A stretch of DNA of 7,026 nucleotides from Candidatus Treponema faecavium (lineage in GTDB: Bacteria > Spirochaetota > Spirochaetia > Treponematales > Treponemataceae), in the NCBI GenBank assembly GCA_019113455.1, contig DXHG01000031.1, positions 1 to 7,026 of the forward strand, in the 5' to 3' direction. Shown piece after piece: positions 1 through 6,689 of this stretch. How positions within the stretch are numbered: the first letter of the stretch is position 1; every line of letters begins with the position of its first letter. The notes beneath the pieces are model-generated. The model ran no database searches, was not told where the DNA came from, and worked only from the letters and a program-made list of their open reading frames with translations. The position numbers and the translations under genes were made by a program.

Positions 1-3000
1 TCAGACGCGGTTCTATCGAGAATTCTGCCGCAAGATCCCAATCGTGGAGACTGTGCGATATGCGCAGGTCAAAGCTCTTTATCTTAAATCCGGACTGCTG
101 CCGTTTTGTTTCATCCCAGAACGCAAATGAATTAAACAAGTCGACAAACACATTCTTTTCGCCGGGTATGTCCGCTTCAAAACCGACCGCGTCCGAAAAG
201 TATCTGAAAATAGCATCGTTCCGCGATGCTGCCGAAAACGTTATGTCAAGCACGCCGTTGATTGTAAACGTCAGGGACGGCTCAAACGTAAAATAACTCG
301 ATGTCGGTTTCAGCAGGTTATAGTTTATCTCAGTTGAAAGTCCCGGCGAAAGAGAAATCAGCCCGTCAAGAAAAGTAAACTCGGCGGACGGCATATCGTA
401 CCCCAGCGTCAGCGTTGACGCAAGGAATTCTTTTTGGGGACGAGACACCCAGCCGCTGTCCGCGTCGAAGTCATAGCCTGTCGTATACGACATGGAATAC
501 GCAAGCGTTGCGCCGTACGCAGACGCGGAAATCGTGAATGAATCATGATGTTTTTCTTCCATATTATACGCATAGCTTTCGGACAATGATACCTTTCCGT
601 CAAACAGACTGACTGACGCAGTCTGCTTAAACGGCCGCAGCTCCCAGGTCTCGTCATCAGCGCTTGCCTGCTCAACGCCGCCTTCGGCGCTTACAGAAAT
701 ATTAAACGGAAAACCGAGCGTCAGTTTTGCCGTATACCGGTCGGTTGTCGGCGGCAGATAGTTTGACAGCAGCAGCGTCTGCGAAAAATCACCCTGTACG
801 GCGGCAAGATTCACATTAAACGTATGCGTCGTAAAGCCGTCGTCGTTCCATTCAGGCCCGTGATACTTCCATTCAGGATTGTCCGCGGTGCCGATAAACT
901 CCGTCCGTATCAGCTTTATGCCTGTGTTCCACGAAACAGACGTGTTGCTGAAATATTCGTTATACACAAACGGCTTAAGCACAATCTCGTTGGTGTTTTC
1001 CACGTCGAGCTTCTGCGCCGCATAATCGTTTTTCCGTACTGTGTCGATGTACGAATCGGTATATCCATATGTGCCGTTTTCTTCCTTCCGCATGAGAATC
1101 GGGTGCTTCTGCACCGCCGGCACAAACGACACATCGTTTGACACAGACAAAAAACCATCGCGGTATCCCAGATCGCTTGAGAGCGTTATCGGCGACTTAA
1201 ACGATACAACGGAAGAAAGAATCGTGTCCCACGCGAATAAATCAGCGTCAGCTGCAGACAGTTCAGGATAGGAGATCTGCGTCTGCAGTTCAGGCGCAAT
1301 CGTGTAGCCAAGCTTGTAGGTAAGGCCGCCGGGCGCCGCGGCGGAAGGAACAGACACGGATAACTGCGGCAGCGATGCGCCGGAAAAAAAAGAATCGGCG
1401 GCAGATTCTGCGGAGGCTGTTCCTGTGGTTGCTCCAGCGGTTTCTTCGGGCGCTGCAGGCAATACGGGCACAGTGTTCTGACCGGTGGAGCTGTCTCCGC
1501 CGGCAGCGGTTTGTTCGCCGTTCGCAGCGGTGATCTCTTCGGCAGCACCGTCGTCGGCGGACTGCGCTTCCGCCGCTTCTTCCGGCAGCCGATACGGCTC
1601 AGCAAGCGGCTCAGGACGTGTCCCGCCGAACTCACGCGGCACCAGCAGCTCCGGCGCTGCTGGTGCGGTATCAGAAACAGCGGGCGCGGGATACTCGAAA
1701 AGCGTGCCTGAAACAGACATGCTCAGTTCAAGCGGCGTTACTTGAGACGGCGTAAACGACCTGCGCGACGGGCTGTAGTTTTTCGCTTCATCGGCGACAT
1801 GCGCGGTGTTTTCAATAGTATTGAACAGCAGCGATGACGAAAACGACAGCAAACCCGAAGTTATAAATGAACGCAGCGCCGGCAGCTCCGGCAGTGAGTA
1901 CGAGCCGGACATTGTCCACTCAAAACTTGACAGATAGTCTATGTCATCGGCATCGGTTGTTTCCGTGCCGCTCATCAAAAAACCGATCCAGTCCATCGTT
2001 TCCTTGCGGTCGGTAATAAAATGCTCGTCAAAGTACGCATCTGAATAGAGCGGCAGCCGTACGCTCAGCTTAAGCGGCTTGACAACATCCATGCTGAATG
2101 AGGTTTTATAGCGGAACGGCAGTGTTATGCCCATAAACACCGAGGAATCCATATACACCTCGCCGCTTGGCGCATACGGCGTCATAATGCCGTAGTTTTC
2201 AATCGGGAACCGCGTTCTGCTGAATCCGAGCAGCGCTGAAAACGAAATATCGGTAATATAGTCGTTCGGCTTAAACGAACCTTCAAGCCCCACCATGCCG
2301 CCGAGCGTCGTATAATAGTCAGCCATCAGTTTCAGCGTGTTTACCGGCGGGTTTGTCTCCGGTTCATCAAGATTATGCAGTATCAGGCCTTCGCGCCGCT
2401 GTTTCATCAGCGTTCCGTTCTGCATAAAGCTCATCGCAGAATCGTCATCCTCAGCAAGCGGCTTGCGTCCAATAAGATATGTTGTTGTCTGCATAAAATA
2501 GCCTGAAGACGCGGTATAGCCAAACACCGGATTTATAATAAGTTCGTCTTTGGGGTAATAAAAAAACGGCAGATAAAATACCGGCACCCTGCCGACATAG
2601 AGCAGCGCATTGAGAAACGCAAACTCATTGCCCGGCAGCAGCCAGATGCGCGATGCCCGTATGCGCCAGTGCGGATTAGGATCATCGCAGAACGTGAGCG
2701 TTCCGTCTTTAAACACGATTGTTCCGGATCGGTTTTTGCCAAAGAGCTCTGCAGACACAATTATCGTAGAATCAGCGTCATCCTCTGTGCTGCTTTCCGC
2801 CGCCGCTGCACCTGCCTGCACCACGCGCCCGTCGTCAAAAATGCCTTCAAGGGTTACGGTGTTGAAAATCAGCGACTGCGCCGAAAGCGTTTCCGTTTTA
2901 TCGCTGTTATCCCGCTGCATTTCAAGCGTTACATTGCCTTCTGCATACAGCAGGTCGCGTTCGCGGCTGTAATTGATAAGGGCTGCGCGTATGATATTCG

Positions 3001-3199
3001 TTGAGTCATCACGCGCAACCGATACTACCGCGTCTCCTTTAAAGACGATAACTTCACCGCCTGCAACCGGATCTTTTGTATACTCAGTCGTCTGCGCCTG
3101 AATAATCGTGATAACGCTCCCGGCAGTGTCTTCAGCATACAGCGGGAGCAGCGCACACAGACACGCCGCCGCTCCCAGCAACAGCCGTTTTGCCGTCAT
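1..3199 (-). CDS. lptD: LptD/OstA-like outer-membrane assembly protein (C-terminus outside window)
   Basis: I checked this frame codon by codon: it is open from the ATG at 3199 to the window edge, 1066 codons without a stop. Residues 1-22 look like a signal peptide (MTAKRLL start, Ala/Leu-rich core, probable cleavage after LYA). Residues ~30-165 resemble the periplasmic LptA/OstA beta-jellyroll domain, with alternating segments such as GDAVVSVARDD and LLYAEGNVTLEMQ. A conserved LptD-type stretch follows (WRIRASRIWLLPG, then VPVFYLPFFYYPKDELIINP, ~175-225). The rest is alternating aromatic/polar sequence typical of a transmembrane beta-barrel. In Gram-negatives LptD with LptE inserts lipopolysaccharide into the outer leaflet; treponemes such as T. 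pallidum lack LPS, so the cargo here is uncertain. Residues ~500-605 form an Ala/Pro/Glu-rich low-complexity insert. The start is supported by a GGAG ribosome site. The gene begins 21 bases after uvrA and is probably co-transcribed with it. At 1066+ residues it is longer than T. pallidum TP0515 (about 990 aa from memory). Confidence 0.85.
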   Translation of the reverse strand, partial: MTAKRLLLGAAACLCALLPLYAEDTAGSVITIIQAQTTEYTKDPVAGGEVIVFKGDAVVSVARDDSTNIIRAALINYSRERDLLYAEGNVTLEMQRDNSDKTETLSAQSLIFNTVTLEGIFDDGRVVQAGAAAAESSTEDDADSTIIVSAELFGKNRSGTIVFKDGTLTFCDDPNPHWRIRASRIWLLPGNEFAFLNALLYVGRVPVFYLPFFYYPKDELIINPVFGYTASSGYFMQTTTYLIGRKPLAEDDDSAMSFMQNGTLMKQRREGLILHNLDEPETNPPVNTLKLMADYYTTLGGMVGLEGSFKPNDYITDISFSALLGFSRTRFPIENYGIMTPYAPSGEVYMDSSVFMGITLPFRYKTSFSMDVVKPLKLSVRLPLYSDAYFDEHFITDRKETMDWIGFLMSGTETTDADDIDYLSSFEWTMSGSYSLPELPALRSFITSGLLSFSSSLLFNTIENTAHVADEAKNYSPSRRSFTPSQVTPLELSMSVSGTLFEYPAPAVSDTAPAAPELLVPREFGGTRPEPLAEPYRLPEEAAEAQSADDGAAEEITAANGEQTAAGGDSSTGQNTVPVLPAAPEETAGATTGTASAESAADSFFSGASLPQLSVSVPSAAAPGGLTYKLGYTIAPELQTQISYPELSAADADLFAWDTILSSVVSFKSPITLSSDLGYRDGFLSVSNDVSFVPAVQKHPILMRKEENGTYGYTDSYIDTVRKNDYAAQKLDVENTNEIVLKPFVYNEYFSNTSVSWNTGIKLIRTEFIGTADNPEWKYHGPEWNDDGFTTHTFNVNLAAVQGDFSQTLLLSNYLPPTTDRYTAKLTLGFPFNISVSAEGGVEQASADDETWELRPFKQTASVSLFDGKVSLSESYAYNMEEKHHDSFTISASAYGATLAYSMSYTTGYDFDADSGWVSRPQKEFLASTLTLGYDMPSAEFTFLDGLISLSPGLSTEINYNLLKPTSSYFTFEPSLTFTINGVLDITFSAASRNDAIFRYFSDAVGFEADIPGEKNVFVDLFNSFAFWDETKRQQSGFKIKSFDLRISHSLHDWDLAAEFSIEPRL

Positions 3200-3206
3200 G
3201 CACAAG

Positions 3207-3210
3207 CTCC
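3207..3210 (-). promoter_or_regulatory. Shine-Dalgarno site of the lptD-like gene
   Basis: The minus strand reads GGAG followed by seven bases and then ATG at 3199. This is a near-ideal spacing and fixes the start that gives a complete signal peptide. The site lies inside the 21-base gap after the uvrA stop, so the downstream gene has its own translation initiation although no separate promoter is apparent in the gap. Confidence 0.75.
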
Positions 3211-3220
3211 GTACGCGTAT

Positions 3221-6112
3221 TTATCCGGACAGCGCGGCAGCCTGTGCTGCACGGCGGGCAAGCGTTTCTTTTATGTAATAACCGGTATACGACTGGCTGC
3301 ACGACGCCACCTGTTCAGGCGTTCCCACAGCGACGATTTGCCCGCCGTGCGTGCCGCCTTCGGGCCCCAGATCGATAATATGATCGGCCTGCACGATGAC
3401 GTCAAGGTTATGTTCAATCATTACCACTGTATTGCCCTGTTCAACGAGACGCTGAATCACTTCCATAAGCTGCTTGACGTCAGCAAAATGAAGCCCCGTC
3501 GTCGGCTCGTCAAGGATATAGAGCGTCTTGCCCGTGGAACGGCGCGCAAGCTCGTTTGCAAGTTTGACGCGCTGCGCTTCTCCGCCGGAGAGCGTCAATG
3601 CGGACTGTCCCAGCTTGATATAGCCTAAACCGACGGAATACAGTGTTTCAAGTTTCCGCGCGATATGCGGTATATGCGCAAAAAAGCTGCAGGCTTCTTC
3701 GATCGTCATCTCAAGTACATCGTAAATGTTTTTGCCGCGGTAGCGCACGTCAAGCGTTTCCTGATTAAAGCGTTTGCCGCCGCATACGTCGCACGTAATA
3801 TACACATCGGGCAGAAAATTCATCTCGATGGTAATCGTTCCCGCGCCTTGGCAGTTCTCGCAGCGCCCGCCTTTTACATTAAAGCTGAATCGCCCGGGCC
3901 GGTACCCGCGCGCCTTTGCGTCAGGCAGCGACGCAAACACATCGCGTATGCCGTTAAATACGCCGACATACGTCGCCGGATTAGAACGCGGCGTACGCCC
4001 GATCGGGCTCTGATCAATGTTTATCACTTTGTCGATATATTCCAGCCCGGAAATCGATGTATACGCGCCCACCGGCAGGTTCGACTTCATCACGGCGTTC
4101 GACACTGCAGGAAAAAACACATCGCCAAGCAATGTACTCTTGCCGGAACCAGACACGCCTGTTATGCACGTAAACGTGCCGAGCGGAATCGTTACCGAAA
4201 TGTCCTTCAGGTTATGCTCCGTAACACCTGACAGGCAGATGCTGTTTCCGCTGCCAGTCCGCCGCTCGACAGGAATCTCCATGCGCAGCGCGCCAGAAAG
4301 ATACTGGCCGGTAAGGCTTTCGGGCACCTGCATTACCTGTTCCGGCGTGCCTGAAGCGACGACCGTGCCGCCGTGCACGCCGGCGCCGGGGCCTAAGTCC
4401 ACAATCCAGTCTGCAGTGCGCAGCGTCTGCTCATCGTGCTCCACAACGATAAGCGTGTTGCCTAAATCGCGCAGATACGTCAGCGTATCGATAAGCCGCT
4501 GATTATCGCGCTGATGCAGCCCGATAGACGGCTCGTCAAGGATATACAGCACGCCCATCAGGCTTGAACCGATCTGCGTCGCAAGCCTGATGCGCTGCGC
4601 TTCTCCGCCCGAAAGCGTCGCCGCGCGCCGTTCAAGCGTAAGATAATCAAGCCCCACATTCTGCATAAAGCGCAGCCGGTCGCGTATCTCTTTTTCTATC
4701 TGTTTTGCAATCTGGCGCTCCGTTTCCGATAATTCAAGTGCGTTAAAAAACTCGATGGAGTCGGCAACAGAAAGCAGCGTGAGCTCATAAATGTTTTTGC
4801 CGCCGACAGTAACGCCTAATATCTCAGGCTTAAGGCGCTTGCCATGGCAGCAGGCGCATACCCGATGCGCCATATACTGCTCAAGATTTTCCCGCATGGA
4901 TTCGGAAAATGCTTCTGTATACCGCCGCTGCATATCCGCAAACACGCCGATCCAGCGCTGGTCATACACGGAATGACCTTCCCCGCTCTGTTTATGGTAT
5001 ACAAAATGAATGGGGCGGTCTGAACCATGAAAAATCACGTCAAGCTGTTCTTTTGACAGCTCGTTAAGCGGCGTATCGAGGGAAAACCCATATGTGTCTG
5101 CAAGCGCGGCAAAACGCGCCTGATTCCATGCCGATTCAGGGTTATACGGCACAAGCGCGCCCTCGTTAAATGATTTGCTCATGTCAGGCGCGATTAAGTC
5201 CCGGTCAAACTCCATCTTTTCGCCAAGACCGGTACATTCCGGGCACGCGCCCAGCGGATTATTAAACGAAAACAGCCGCGGCTGCAGCTCCGGTATTGAA
5301 ATGCCGCAGTCAGGGCACGCATTTTTTTGCGAAAAGAACACTTCGCTTTCCTGAAACTGCGGCGCGTCTGTCCCTTCCGTACCGGCAGGCGTCTGACGCA
5401 GCACCAGCACGATGCCGTTCGCGCTCGAAAGCGCTGTTTCTATCGAATCGGCAAGGCGTTTGCGCACCTGCTGGCTGATAATGATGCGGTCAATTACCAG
5501 TTCTATCGTGTGTTTTTTCTGCTTATCAAGCCGTATCGTCTCGTCAAGCGCCACCATCAGACCGTCAATGCGCGCGCGTACAAATCCGGACTTGCGCGCG
5601 TCGTCAAGCAGCTTTTGATGCTCGCCTTTTTTGCCGCGGATAATCGGAGACAGCACCTGCACGCGCGTGCCGTCTCCCCAGCTCATCACCGCGTCTATAA
5701 TCTGGTCTACGGACTGTTCGTGTATTTCGCGGCCGCACTGCGGACAGTGCGGAACGCCGATGCGTGCAAAGAGCAGGCGATAGTAATCGTATATTTCGGT
5801 AACGGTACCGACCGTTGAACGGGGATTTTTATGCGTAGTTTTTTGTTCTATAGAAATGGCAGGAGATAATCCTTCTATATAATCTATATCAGGCTTGTCC
5901 ATGCGGCCAAGAAACTGCCGTGCGTAGGAAGAAAGGCTTTCGACATACCGGCGCTGCCCTTCGGCAAAAATAGTATCAAATGCAAGAGAACTTTTGCCCG
6001 AACCGGACAAACCCGACACCACAACAAGTTTATTGCGCGGAAGTTCAACATCTATATTCTTCAGATTATGCTCGCGCGCGCCTTTTACAATCAGTGTATC
6101 AGATTCTGACAT
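3221..6112 (-). CDS. uvrA: UvrA, excinuclease ABC subunit A
   Basis: This is a complete 963-residue protein, close to E. coli UvrA (940 aa). UvrA is the DNA-damage sensor of nucleotide excision repair: a dimeric ATPase that finds distorted DNA and loads UvrB. Seen in order: Walker A GLSGSGKSS (~34-42), CPQCG (~122), the zinc module CPDCG...CPECTGLG (~265-293), CACCHGKR (~418-425), ABC signature LSGGEAQRIRLA (~499), Walker B DEPSIGLHQRDN (~525), second Walker A GVSGSGKST (~652), the CENCQGAG...CDVCGGKR zinc module (~751-777) needed for damage recognition in the family, second signature LSGGEAQRVKLA (~840) and DEPTTGLHFAD (~868). All key residues are intact. The ATG at 6112 was chosen because MSESDTLIVKGAREHNLKNI aligns with the family N-terminus. 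The frame stays open upstream to an ATG at 6367, but those 85 residues have no UvrA-like content. The Shine-Dalgarno is poor (AGG only three bases before ATG). The TAA at 3223-3221 is followed 21 bases later by the LptD-like gene. Confidence 0.97.
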   Translation of the reverse strand: MSESDTLIVKGAREHNLKNIDVELPRNKLVVVSGLSGSGKSSLAFDTIFAEGQRRYVESLSSYARQFLGRMDKPDIDYIEGLSPAISIEQKTTHKNPRSTVGTVTEIYDYYRLLFARIGVPHCPQCGREIHEQSVDQIIDAVMSWGDGTRVQVLSPIIRGKKGEHQKLLDDARKSGFVRARIDGLMVALDETIRLDKQKKHTIELVIDRIIISQQVRKRLADSIETALSSANGIVLVLRQTPAGTEGTDAPQFQESEVFFSQKNACPDCGISIPELQPRLFSFNNPLGACPECTGLGEKMEFDRDLIAPDMSKSFNEGALVPYNPESAWNQARFAALADTYGFSLDTPLNELSKEQLDVIFHGSDRPIHFVYHKQSGEGHSVYDQRWIGVFADMQRRYTEAFSESMRENLEQYMAHRVCACCHGKRLKPEILGVTVGGKNIYELTLLSVADSIEFFNALELSETERQIAKQIEKEIRDRLRFMQNVGLDYLTLERRAATLSGGEAQRIRLATQIGSSLMGVLYILDEPSIGLHQRDNQRLIDTLTYLRDLGNTLIVVEHDEQTLRTADWIVDLGPGAGVHGGTVVASGTPEQVMQVPESLTGQYLSGALRMEIPVERRTGSGNSICLSGVTEHNLKDISVTIPLGTFTCITGVSGSGKSTLLGDVFFPAVSNAVMKSNLPVGAYTSISGLEYIDKVINIDQSPIGRTPRSNPATYVGVFNGIRDVFASLPDAKARGYRPGRFSFNVKGGRCENCQGAGTITIEMNFLPDVYITCDVCGGKRFNQETLDVRYRGKNIYDVLEMTIEEACSFFAHIPHIARKLETLYSVGLGYIKLGQSALTLSGGEAQRVKLANELARRSTGKTLYILDEPTTGLHFADVKQLMEVIQRLVEQGNTVVMIEHNLDVIVQADHIIDLGPEGGTHGGQIVAVGTPEQVASCSQSYTGYYIKETLARRAAQAAALSG

Positions 6113-6359
6113 GCGCCTATTATAATGAAAGCAAACAAAAGAAACAATCAAACCCCGATGCAGTGCAGGGCGGCTGTTCTGCACGCGGTATGTGCGGTAC
6201 GCGGACTCGCCGGCACCTGATTTGCAGGTTCCCTGCGAGGTGTTTCTCTGCGCTGTACGCGCGTGTGTTTCTTTGCAGGTCTCTGCCGGCATTTCTGCGC
6301 TTGCACGCACGGCTTTTTCTTTTTTTTCCAGCCGCAAACCTGCAGTCTGCTCACGCAGT
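6113..6359. other. Intergenic stretch upstream of uvrA, open in frame but not convincingly coding
   Basis: The uvrA frame stays open across this stretch on the minus strand. The implied peptide is rich in Lys, Ala, Arg and Thr, has no recognisable domain, and has no counterpart in UvrA proteins known to me. The candidate promoter lies in its last 35 bases, also arguing against translation. Visible structure is slight: TTTGCAGGT occurs twice (6221-6229 and 6272-6280, 51 bases apart) among several degenerate TTTCT(C/T)TGC-like pieces, and there is a pyrimidine run at 6313-6328. I see no tRNA, riboswitch or transposase remnant. Confidence 0.5.
6119..6147 (-). promoter_or_regulatory. Putative sigma70-type promoter of uvrA, abutting the start codon
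   Basis: On the minus strand, TTGTTT (6147-6142) is followed by exactly 17 bases and then a consensus TATAAT (6124-6119). Only AGGCGC separates the -10 box from the ATG at 6112. With the usual -7 position for the last -10 base, transcription would start at or next to the A of the ATG, predicting a leaderless uvrA mRNA. That fits the lack of a properly spaced Shine-Dalgarno. This is inferred from sequence only; a TATAAT can arise by chance in A/T-rich DNA, but the good -35 and ideal spacer make it credible. Confidence 0.55.
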
Positions 6360-6579
6360 TTTGCCATTTAAAAAATAAAAATTTGCCGATGGCAAAATTT
6401 ATATTTGCCGTTTATCAGACATGAATTTTGCCGATGGCCAGCGGCGCACTTGCCGATTGCAAATTTTTTGTTTGCCGTCGGCAAAGTAAAAGTTTGCCGA
6501 TGGCAAGTGTCTCACTGGCCGACGGCAAAATTCGTACCGGATAAATGGCTAATAAAAAATTTGCCGTCGGCAAATTTTT
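6360..6579. repeat. Phased array of ~10 near-palindromic 22-bp repeat units
   Basis: The unit core is TTTGCCG-n-(C/T)GGCAAA, an odd palindrome usually centred on GAT or GTC. Centres fall at 6367 (half), 6389, 6411 (left half only), 6434, 6456, 6478, 6500, 6522, ~6545 (very degenerate) and 6567, so successive steps are 22 or 23 bases. The best copies are 6382-6396, 6471-6485, 6493-6506 and 6555-6579. Those at 6427-6440, 6449-6463 and 6515-6530 carry one or two changes. Flanks of several units are A/T runs (AAATTT). At about two helical turns per step, all dyads face the same side of the DNA. The array lies between a solute-binding-protein gene and uvrA. It has no CRISPR-type spacers, since the remaining ~7 bases per unit are too short and partly conserved. 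Possible roles are clustered operators for a dimeric protein, an RNA hairpin series, or a decaying minisatellite; the sequence alone does not decide. Confidence 0.85.
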
Positions 6580-6641
6580 GTTTGTCATGCAGCTTGCCAA
6601 ACAGGCGTAAAACCGCGCAGCAAGTCTGTACCGGCAAATGG
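6534..6641. repeat. Imperfect direct repeat pair GTACCGG...AAATGG
   Basis: GTACCGGATAAATGG at 6534-6548 and GTACCGGCAAATGG at 6628-6641 differ only by AT versus C in the middle, and their starts are 94 bases apart. The first copy occupies the degenerate ninth position of the palindrome array. The second contains a GGCAAA half-site, and a further TTGCCAAA half-site lies at 6594-6601 between them. This suggests the array once extended toward the solute-binding-protein gene, or that a segment was duplicated. The remaining bases from 6580 to 6689 show no gene. Confidence 0.45.
6555..6579 (-). terminator. Candidate Rho-independent terminator of the solute-binding-protein gene (edge unit of the array)
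   Basis: This 25-base segment is a perfect inverted repeat: 12-base arms AAAAATTTGCCG and CGGCAAATTTTT around a single central base. Read on the minus strand it gives a hairpin with a G/C-rich top and a T-rich 3' side running on into TTTTTT. That is the form of an intrinsic terminator about 110 bases after the solute-binding-protein stop at 6690. Because it is symmetrical it would also work on the plus strand. It is at the same time the most perfect member of the 22-bp array, so the palindrome may exist for the array's function and only look like a terminator. The A/T-rich lower stem is weaker than in classical terminators. Confidence 0.45.
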
Positions 6642-6689
6642 GTTAAGATACTGTTCAGCTGATAAGCGTATCCTGCAGTTTCCGCAAAC

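Noticed and set aside
1186..1635. Minus-strand open frame of 149 codons
   Set aside because: It is an alternate frame of the Ala/Pro-rich part of the LptD-like gene; the Arg/Pro/Leu-rich product is typical of a frame-shifted GC-rich segment.
3200..3220. Separate promoter or terminator between uvrA and the LptD-like gene
   Set aside because: The gap is only 21 bases and contains the ribosome site but no hairpin or -10/-35 pair.
3665..4231. Plus-strand open frame of 188 codons, and similar ones at 5327-5818 and 4017-4502
   Set aside because: They lie antisense inside uvrA, whose conserved motifs fully account for the sequence; they are shadow frames.
6113..6147. LexA/SOS operator in front of uvrA
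   Set aside because: I saw no CGAAC-N4-GTTCG, CTGT-N8-ACAG or GTTC-N7-GTTC match. The array palindrome does not resemble any LexA box I know, so SOS control is not claimed.
6360..6579. CRISPR array
   Set aside because: The repeats are only ~15 bases, the gaps are about 7 bases and partly conserved, and no cas gene is present, so there are no spacers.
6405..6662. Plus-strand 85-codon gene
   Set aside because: It has a TTG start with no ribosome site, its content is explained by the repeat array, and the frame includes clearly non-coding palindromes.
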